The position numbers and the translations under genes were made by a program. The notes under the pieces were generated by a model. The model saw nothing but the letters and a program-made list of their open reading frames with translations, did no database searches and had not been told where the DNA came from. Below, in pieces: positions 44,106 to 51,408 of a stretch of DNA of 51,408 bases; positions within the stretch are counted from its first letter, which is position 1; every line of letters begins with the position of its first letter. Origin of the DNA: Nemertoderma westbladi. Lineage: Eukaryota > Xenacoelomorpha > Nemertodermatida > Nemertodermatidae. The stretch covers positions 1 to 51,408 of the forward strand of contig JAUCBJ010007621.1 in the NCBI GenBank assembly GCA_032718475.1. The letters are read 5' to 3'.

Positions 44106-45328
44106 TTTAGCTATTACCACCCCTGCAACTCCAACTGTTACCACCACTACAACTCCAACTATTGACACTCCTTCAACTCCAGCAATTACCACCCCTGCAA
44201 CTCCAACTGTTACCACCACCACTACAATTCCAACTATTTCCACTCCTTCAACTCCAGCTGTTACCACCCCTGAAACTCCAGCCTTGCCCCGTCAACTAAC
44301 TCCCAGAAAAGCGTTACGTGAAGCTATAATACAGGTGATAAAACCTGTTCAAAGTGCTTCTACTATAGCAGCTGTTAACAATATGAAGAAGCCAAGGAAG
44401 AGAATACAGATAAAATGCGGTGAAGTGATTACTGGCGAAGAAGCATTGAGACGTCTTAAGTTAGAGGAGGAAGAACGAGCTAGGAAAAGGGCAGGGGAAG
44501 CAGCAGCAAAAACAGTGGGTAAAGGTTGTAGTCGTGGGAAAGGATATGAAAAGCGTCAGTCTCAAGCTCAACATCTATGCCTGTAATCAATACATCCATA
44601 TGCTATATTTGCATGAAGTTGATCCACCTCATAATCATGACGAGGAAGAAAGCGATGAGGATATTGATTGGGTTGGATATAACACATGCATCCGATGGTT
44701 CCATGTTATATGTATGGATGATGTTGACAATCCCTGTAATATATGCTAAATTGCTAACTTTGTGTAACATTGTAACTCAAACTGCATGAAATGTGCTATT
44801 ATATTTCATATTATCGAACTGACGAACTTTTACTGTATTACGTGTTATAGTAAGTACTAGTAGTATTAAGGGCAAAACCTACAAGGCAGTAAGAAGGAAA
44901 TAGTTAGCCTATTAAGTATAAATAAGGGGGAAACCTACATGGGCCACATACTTATTTATTCTTACCGTTCTGAAGAAATCCTTTGCTAGCCTCCATGGTG
45001 ATTCGATTCTGTTATCCAGAATATATGTAGTTATATATATCCAGTTTATATGTAGTTATACAGATTAATTTGCTTCAGATATTATATCCGAATATTTCAT
45101 TCTCGAACAGACAGTAATTATAGTATAATGTTAATCATACTAGATAGAAATAAGCGCTATAAAAGAACTTAATAAATAAGGAGATTAAAATTAAAAAAAA
45201 TGATTAAAGTTAGGACTTATAATAAATAATATTACTAACCAGTAGCTGATTTGCGCACTGGCCTATCATCGACGGCACACAAAAAAGAACATTTCCAACC
45301 CATGATTACACAAATGCATCTTCTGAAT
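43958..45328 (+). repeat. Duplicated segment, copy B (partner 27,376-28,717)
   Basis: Same content and order as copy A. In copy B the SINE is complete and the transposase repeats continue upstream, so copy B keeps the older arrangement and copy A starts within the SINE. Confidence 0.93.
44044..44751 (+). pseudogene. Pogo-like transposase C-terminus with PHD-like finger, copy B
   Basis: As copy A: Thr/Pro repeat, the LTPRKALREAII..GEEALRRLKLEEEERARKR region, then, in a shifted frame, EEESDEDIDWVGYNTC, IRWFHVICMDDV and NPCNIC. The frame break at the same bases as in copy A shows that the gene was already broken when duplicated. One finger Cys is changed here (WVGY for WVGC). Confidence 0.7.
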
Positions 45329-47026
45329 TTGCCATGGGGATTTGTCAAGGCATCCTTTAATACAGGCCATGCAGCCGAGATTTAGGCAAAATTAGCGTAG
45401 GCTGAAAGTTTTACAATGGGCTATATAGGACGTTAATGGACGCCTTGGCTCCACCCCCCTAGAACCACCATCCTAGCTTAAAAACTAACCAAAAATACAA
45501 CAAATAAATGATGTCCTAACATGTACTTTATGGGTACCCGAATCTCACTAATACGGTCTAATGGTATGTATAAAATGTGCTAGAACAACAATTGACTACA
45601 AAAATTGATATAGTAACTAGTATTAAAAATAGCATGGTTTGTGCACAAGGTGTAATAGTAAACAGAACCTTACCTCCACATAGAAATATTCCACAATGAA
45701 AATACTCTAACCTCAGATAGCTCCAGCAAAATGACACTTTCGAACCAGTCTAATACTGGTCAAGATAATCAGCATTTTTCGAATCCGTTTGATGTGAGAA
45801 ATAGTTATATGTTCACTTTCAGCCAGAACAAATTTACACTTTATTTTAAAGTGGGGGTGCCTGGTGTGGTCACGCTTCACCACTGAATTATCATCCTCTT
45901 CTTCATCATCATCTTCATGAGATTCATCATCGGAATCATCATCTTTATCAGATGACGATGAAGATTCCTTGTGGTCAAAATGGCAAATAATCTCCTTGCA
46001 AAGTCTCTGTCTTACAGTGCATGGTTTATTGAAGTGATGAAATGGATATTTGTCAATCATTAAACTATGGAGGCTAATCATTTTGGTGGTATCGTGCTCC
46101 TCTGTTCTAGTGGACAGTAGCTTTATCAGGAATTAAATTGACTCCTTTGGAGTCCATACAATTTTGTTATAATATATCCCTATATCCTGGTCAAAACTTG
46201 TACTATAGTATTTATGTATCCTCTTTGTGGCTATCTATACATTGATATATTGATTGTCAACAGGCATGATTATCTGCTTATCGACTATACTGCTGTACTG
46301 CTTGCTCATTTCTGTATTTTGGGCCTACATAATAAATAGTGCAAACTTAGTAGAGTTTACTTGGGCTCAGGTGGAGCTTATTATGGAAGATTATGCCTAT
46401 TTAGGGCTGGTGGAGTTCCATTCGCACTTGGGCAGAGCAGAGCGATTCAGGGTGTTACTGGAGCCGAATGATCTCGAACTATGAGACTCCAAGTATCCGT
46501 ATTATAATGTTTAAACTGTTCAGGTGAGGCATATCGCTTTAGCTCATACACAATCAGCCATCATTTATTATAACTATCATATCATTATTGCTCATATCTG
46601 TTAATATATATCATCTATCTGCGCTTTAATCAACTGCCTACTATTAAATGTATTTAGTTATTTTTTCCACTCTTGTAATCCCACAATTGTAATTCCAGAT
46701 TATCTAATTAAATATGCTCATTTTATTTGATCGAACTGTCATAATTGGCCATCATTAATTTGCATATTGCTTCAAAATTACTGTTTAATGTTTGTTATCT
46801 TAATGTTTGTTTCCTTACCCTGCTTTAATTGCATGCCACACCCTACTGCTATTGGTCATCAACCATATGACTTACTGTTAAATTTCTATAAAATTCCTAT
46901 TAATTAGTTAATAATTATATTACTTAATAATAATTGCATCATTTCCATATCTTTGTTATTGTATTGCCGTTTTCATAATCACTGTGCTTCATAATATAAA
47001 TCAACCTTTCCAATCATTACCTCTCT
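45329..47026. other. Region without a recognised gene
   Basis: A minus-strand frame at 45,713-46,081 carries an acidic stretch (SSSSSDKDDDSDDESHEDDD) and a plus-strand frame at 46,254-46,484 has a hydrophobic start. Neither has a recognisable domain, and both may be chance or decayed. Confidence 0.4.
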
Positions 47027-47773
47027 TTGCAACTTCATTTAGTAGTTGTTCATATAAATAAAAAAAATTATTATTATTATTGGAAGTACAATAGTAGCCA
47101 GAGCCATCATAACATGAACAAGGAGTATAGCGTAGTTGATCTAATTGAGAGTGTTTCACCACATGACAATATAGTCAAGTTATCCGAGAGCCTTCTGTCG
47201 CATGATACAGGTCCCCCAAATACAAACATATACAAGCTTGCTGGCATCGAAATCTCAGACCATGATATAGAGTCCTTACGAAACATTAATTGGTTAACTG
47301 GTTGAATCATTGAGGCAATTGCTAGGGAGTTTGCCCGAAATTATTGAGGCAATACACATGTATTCTCTGTACGTTTCATCAAATTGCTCAAGTCCAAAGG
47401 TTATAAAGCGTTTAGGTCCTGGACTAAATCTAGCCTTATAACCTATGACTTCTTCTTCCTATTCAATTTTTGTAACTTCCACTGGGCTATTGCTTCCTTC
47501 TCCCCTAAGCATGAGTACCTGCAGTATTTTGACTCACTTGGCAAGACAAATTACGCCATTTTGGACAGCATCAGAGTTTGGATTACCCATGAATCTTCAA
47601 GGTTTGGCATAGAAGAACCCAATTACAGTGTTTTACCAACAAACAAAAGGTTTCAATTCAATGGTCATCAGTGTGGAGTTTATGTATGTAAATTCATCCA
47701 ATCTTGTCTTAATGGTGGATCGATTAACAACATTGATTATACTGATATTGAAAATTTTGCCTTGAGCTCCTAG
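47027..47773 (+). pseudogene. Ulp1/C48-type cysteine protease-like gene with two in-frame TGA codons
   Basis: A single frame from 47,027 to 47,773 encodes NTNIYKLAGIEISDHDIESL, RNINWLTG-TGA-IIEAIAREFARNY-TGA-GNTHVFSVRFIKLLKSKG, then CNFHWAIASFSPKHEYLQYF, DSLG, and RFQFNGHQCGVYVCKFIQSC. HWAIA (catalytic His), YFDSLG (Asp) and QFNGHQCGVYVC (Gln, Cys) are the C48/Ulp1 triad elements; WL...II is the substrate-groove entry. C48 enzymes cleave SUMO or related modifiers, and transposon-borne relatives are common. The TGA codons lie at 47,303-47,305 and 47,345-47,347. The frame is otherwise preserved, so it is a young pseudogene or a read-through gene. A finger-like CPICNEMC at about 48,005-48,028 follows. 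Confidence 0.72.
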
Positions 47774-48239
47774 ATCTAGTAATTAATCAAATGGTTCCTC
47801 ATAGAACCTTACCTAACCTGGACAAATTGACACTCTTGACGTGCCACCCTAACTTGTCAAAGCGACCATTGCTGTAAGTACGCCTGACGATAACTGGTTT
47901 CCTTCATCAGAGTCAGACAGTCCAGGTCCATCATCCTGAATCATTTCACCGAGTCCTTATGACCCATTACTCAGTGCCAATGAACAGAGATCACGCCTCA
48001 AATGCCCCATCTGCAATGAGATGTGTGCCATATATAAACAAGAAGACTCGAGCCTTTCATGTTCATGGTCCACTCAAAAACAGAATCTAATCCTGGAATG
48101 CAATACCAGCCCCCCGAAGTCATTTCATTTGGCATTCTGGAAGGAACATCCTCATTGCAAAGTGGAATTGGAGGTGATGTGCCCCAGAAAATGCAAACCA
48201 CTGTTGAAGGTAATGGGGTTCATGCTGTTCCAGATCAAG
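47774..48239 (+). other. Possible 3' continuation of the Ulp1-like gene
   Basis: LKCPICNEMCA (plus, near 48,000) and a neighbouring frame with RAFHVHGPLKN suggest a decayed zinc-finger tail. Frames change repeatedly, so the call is weak. Confidence 0.25.
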
Positions 48240-49740
48240 ACAGATGTGCCACCTGTAATGAAATCAATCAGCGAAAACTCTTGGGAACATGCTCTCAGTG
48301 CATGTAAATGCTTAAATAAAAGACCATTTTTTATAGTTTTTAAGAATATAGGTTTACTTTTATATGAATTGGGTAAAGAGTTCCATAGTCGGGGCCCTTG
48401 GAAGGATAGAGATTGTTCTGCAACTTGTAGTCGAATATTTGGAGGGTGAAATAATTCAGATGCCGGAAAGCGAGTATTATAAGAATGGATTGAAGAAGCT
48501 CTACAAAATAGAGGAGCCAGTGGGGATGGAATGTTGTTATTTATATCAAACATTATATTGTACACCTGATATTTGTATAATTGTTCTAATGGGAGTATAT
48601 TGAGTTGTTGATAAATAGGAAGAGATGAGGTCTGCCAATGGCTGAAAGTGATAACCCTAAGTACTTTGTTTACTTTGACTCTTAGAGGTTTCAGTATTGA
48701 TGGAGAAGTACTACCCCAGACAATAATGGCGTACTGGATGGATGTGGATAATTAAGTGCAAAAAATAGCATTTGCAGGATGTGTGGTGGAAAAATGTGGC
48801 GAAGCCCGTAAAATATTCCTGAAGATTTAGAAATCTTTCTCAATATATAAGATATATGTTCTTTAAAATTTAATTTACTGTCAATTAAAACTCCCAAATA
48901 CTTTGTATATGATACTTTTTCTATTACATAATTTTTAATTTTTACTTTTTGCAGAGACTCCTGGGAAAGGGATGAGTTTGTGAACAATGTATATTCAGTT
49001 TTTTTAGGTTCAGTGATAATTTATTATCTATCCAGCCATTCATTAATATCAATAATGTCATGATTTACAGAGTTAATAAGTGTTGGTAAATTTTTTATGA
49101 ACTTTAACAGACTTGTATCATCCGCGAAAAGGGTTGTCATAAAATTTGATGCGTTTGGAAGATCATTGATATATATAAGGAATAAGATCGGCCCAAGGAT
49201 CGAGCCTTGGGGGACGCCACAGATAATTGGGAGGGGTGTCGAGTTGCATCTGTCTACTGTAACAAACTGGGATCGGTTGGAGAGATAATCAGAAAATAGC
49301 TGCAGGGGGGCCCCCCTTGATACCATAGCTGTTCAGTTTATTTACTAGAATACTGTGATCCAGCATAGCAAACGCTTTTTTAAGATCAATAAATATGGCA
49401 CAGGATGACATTTTTTTATATAAAAATTCGCGTAATTTTTCTGCTATGTCTAAAATAGCATATGATGTAGTATATATTTTCCTAAATCCGAATTGACAGC
49501 TATTTAATATTAAATATTTATCCAAGTAAGAGGCCAGCTGGACATATATTATGTGTTCAAACACTTTGCTCAATACCGGCAGTAAAGAGATAGGGCAATA
49601 ATTAGTCTTAAGGCATGATGGGTCACCAGATATAAAAACTGGAGTTACAATGCGTTTTACAATGTTAGCGCTGAATGGGAACCGCATTAGTTGGGAATGA
49701 TAGACCTTGTTCTTTTGCCCGCACACTATGGAAAATTGTT
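48240..49740 (-). pseudogene. Second LINE family (CR1/Jockey-like), 5'-truncated
   Basis: Minus-strand blocks in order: CLKTNYCPISLLPVLSKVFE, SCQFGFRK, SSCAIFIDLKKAFAMLDHSI (the xDLKKAFD box with Asp changed to Ala), SDYLSNRSQFVTV, CGVPQGSILGPILFLIYIND, TLFADDTSL (catalytic pair), a stop at 49,024, VSYTKYLGVLIDSKLNFKEH, and the C-terminal SIHSYNTRF..FQGPRLWNSLPNSYKS. These are reverse transcriptase and thumb regions typical of CR1/Jockey-group LINEs, distinct from the family at 29.6 kb (VPQGSILGP against VLQGDTLAP). Several frame changes and a stop are present. The endonuclease is absent. Confidence 0.85.
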
Positions 49741-50039
49741 CAATTTTCAATGTAGTGCACTCATGCACTCCCATTATTGTTAAAAAACGTTCCGAATTTG
49801 AACAAACAAAAATATTCAATCAAAAGTTCATATTTTCTTACATATAATAAAATCAAACAATTCCTTCACAACATACTGAACTATTAGCTAGTGCTAGGCT
49901 ATATTTCCCTATAATAATTTATAGCCTAGGCTATATTTCCCTATAATAATTTATAGGCATTAGTACAGATATTGTTACAATATTATTTAATTTTATCACT
50001 CGTAATATCATATCATATTAATCAAAAAGATCCGTTACA
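49741..50039. other. Non-coding stretch with a 34-bp tandem duplication
   Basis: CTAGGCTATATTTCCCTATA ATAATTTATAG occurs twice in tandem at about 49,893-49,956. No gene. Confidence 0.6.
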
Positions 50040-51407
50040 TTAATTTTCCACATTTGACTTATTCATATGAATATGAATCGGACCATATATAAGGGTATCT
50101 TTGAAAGCTGACTGGAAAGTCTGACTAGCAGTAATAGATTTTGAGCTTTCATTCATAACCGAAGTTACAGAACTCGAAACAATGACAGGTACTATCGGCT
50201 CCAACAACGTACATGGTTCTGATTCATCGATGAATGCTTTCTTGTGTGGAGCTTCATCGTTAGTACTACTTCCAGCAAAACACTGACTAACAGCCTGGCT
50301 CATGCGTTGGTGATTCTGCGGCGATGGACGGAAAAAGGTAGTGGTAGTTGATAGATTTTTATGACCTAATTGCAATTGAGTCTAATTTGCAGGCGTACCC
50401 TGGTCGAGTATTGTTTGAGCTGCAGTCTTTCTGCGGCTCATGGGAGTAATTTTGCGGGCCCCATCCTCATTGATGCCAGATTTCGTAATCATTGACTTCA
50501 TAATTTTCCCAAATGAATCCCTCCCAATTGGTTGGTTACAAAACCAACTCGTTGAACAATCAGGTAGACCAGCTTTAGGACGAGCCCAGTATGGATCGTC
50601 TGGTTTAGATGTTTGACCTAGAGGGTATCTTCTAGCCATATATGTTTCATGTAAATTTACAGGACAGGCATTAAGATGATCAGGATACGCGTAATCTCGA
50701 GGTTTAAGTTGCCGTGGGTTTGTGTTCCCTCGTCTCGTTTTAGTTACCCATTCTGTCAACTCTAAAAATAACTTTTTTTTCCATGGAGCAGTATTTCTTT
50801 GGGACATCGGATACAAGCATACTTTGCATTTCGGTGCCCGGACGACATCCAAACTGGGTGGTAAGCGACAGATATAGAGTATGAAGTAACTTGGTTACTG
50901 GTAACTTGGTGTATCTGTTCCTAGCGTCCCAGAATCTTTCATACGCTTGAAATCAGTTGGATTCAATGGATCACACGCATTCACCAGGTTTCCCTTTCCT
51001 GCTGCTTTACATTGCATAATACGGCAAGTAAAAATTACTTTCGTGCGGGAAAAATATGGTGATTCCAAAACATATCCAAAACCTATATCTTTGAAATGAC
51101 GAATAAGCCCATAAATGTAACTGCGAAGAGTTGTTGGCTCTAGTTTGTCTCCATTCCTTTTCTTATAGCGTTTGAGGAATGAATTAGTATTTTCAGCTAA
51201 TTGACTTATGGTCATATCTGCAATAGGCGTATGAACGCCTATTACGTATTAACGCCTATTACGTATTAGAAACAAAAAGTTAGCAAAGGCTGAAATTGCA
51301 TGTTTGGTCGCATCTGCGGTGTGTACATTTCTGTTTCTAAGAATGAAATCATTAAAATCAACACTTGCATCTTCCTGAGAAAGTCTTAAATCTTCATTGG
51401 TATCCCT
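50040..51407 (-). pseudogene. Crypton/DUF3504-like tyrosine recombinase remnant, partial
   Basis: It runs off the right edge of the window (N-terminus missing). Minus-strand blocks: SVDFNDFILRNRNVHTADAT, AISAFANFLFLI, TTLRSYIYGLIRHFKDIGFG, TCRIMQCKAAGKGN, HTLYLSLTTQFGCRPGTEMQ (the first catalytic Arg region), TEWVTKTRRGN, CPVNLHETYMARRYPLGQ, WFCNQPIGRDSFGKIMKSMI, MSRRKTAAQTIL (H-x-x-R box, His not present) and LQLGHKNLSTTTTFFRPSP (the GHKN box, with Phe-Phe where the nucleophilic Tyr is expected). A TAA near 51,250, two frame changes near 50,893 and 50,805 and a TAG at about 50,390 break it. These recombinases integrate Crypton transposons; several host genes derive from them. This copy is dead. 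Confidence 0.78.
51224..51270. repeat. 17-bp tandem duplication inside the recombinase remnant
   Basis: AACGCCTATTACGTATT is present twice directly, with a further partial AATAGGCGT inverted copy at its left. It introduces the stop codon in the N-terminal part. Confidence 0.75.
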
Positions 51408-51408
51408 C

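Noticed and set aside
45713-46081. Acidic minus-strand protein gene
   Set aside because: A low-complexity Asp/Ser/Glu stretch only, with no flanking conserved blocks. Not enough to call a gene.

Overview
The window is nuclear DNA from a metazoan, most likely a marine invertebrate. It carries two recognisable animal genes: CMIP with a spliced intron, and the mitochondrial complex I subunit NDUFS4. These sit in AT-rich DNA filled with decayed mobile elements of several classes (APE-type LINEs, a Penelope-like fragment, a tRNA-derived SINE, hAT- and Pogo-type DNA transposon remnants, a Crypton-like recombinase) and minisatellites. The octamer TAGGCCTA and the motif ACCGGT recur through the non-coding DNA. 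From memory this suits echinoderm or hemichordate sequence, but the taxon is not proven. There are no operons, ribosome binding sites or CRISPR arrays.

Layout. 1-6,000: repeat-rich DNA with a perfect 50-bp palindrome next to a 30-bp minisatellite, a dense ACGT-motif cluster, a SINE, a GCGCGCC cluster, a hAT-like MITE with a perfect 8-bp target duplication, and a 1.56-kb inverted-repeat unit holding a broken LINE. 6,698-8,857: CMIP, two coding exons and a 126-bp intron. 9,043-12,130: no gene seen. 12,133-14,136: a 2-kb, 28-bp minisatellite. 14,140-17,990: no gene, one dispersed repeat. 17,993-19,425: a rearranged LINE copy, itself split by a 407-bp retroposed insert. 20,399-21,049: NDUFS4 on the minus strand in one exon. 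22,744-26,362: an element with long inverted arms and two internal minisatellites. 26,371-26,744: a MITE. 27,376-28,717 and 43,958-45,328: two near-identical copies of a segment made of SINE tail plus the C-terminal part of a Pogo-like transposase with a PHD-like finger. 29,584-33,230: the best LINE copy, minus strand, with one frameshift. 33,627-38,708: DNA bounded by CACTG inverted termini and a TA on each side, holding 105-bp and 168-bp tandem arrays, a Penelope-type GIY-YIG domain and a broken PWWP gene. 39,420-40,495: a broken DUF4806 gene. 41,830-43,430: a broken Pogo-type transposase with an unrecognised C-terminal region. 47,027-47,773: a Ulp1/C48 protease-like gene with two in-frame TGA codons. 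48,240-49,740: a second LINE family. 50,040-51,407: a Crypton/DUF3504 tyrosine recombinase remnant running off the window end.

Only CMIP (a signalling adaptor) and NDUFS4 (respiratory chain) look like functional host genes, and they are unrelated to each other. Most of the rest is a record of transposition, nested insertion, gene-fragment capture and tandem amplification. All homology calls come from reading translated sequence by eye; no database search was run.
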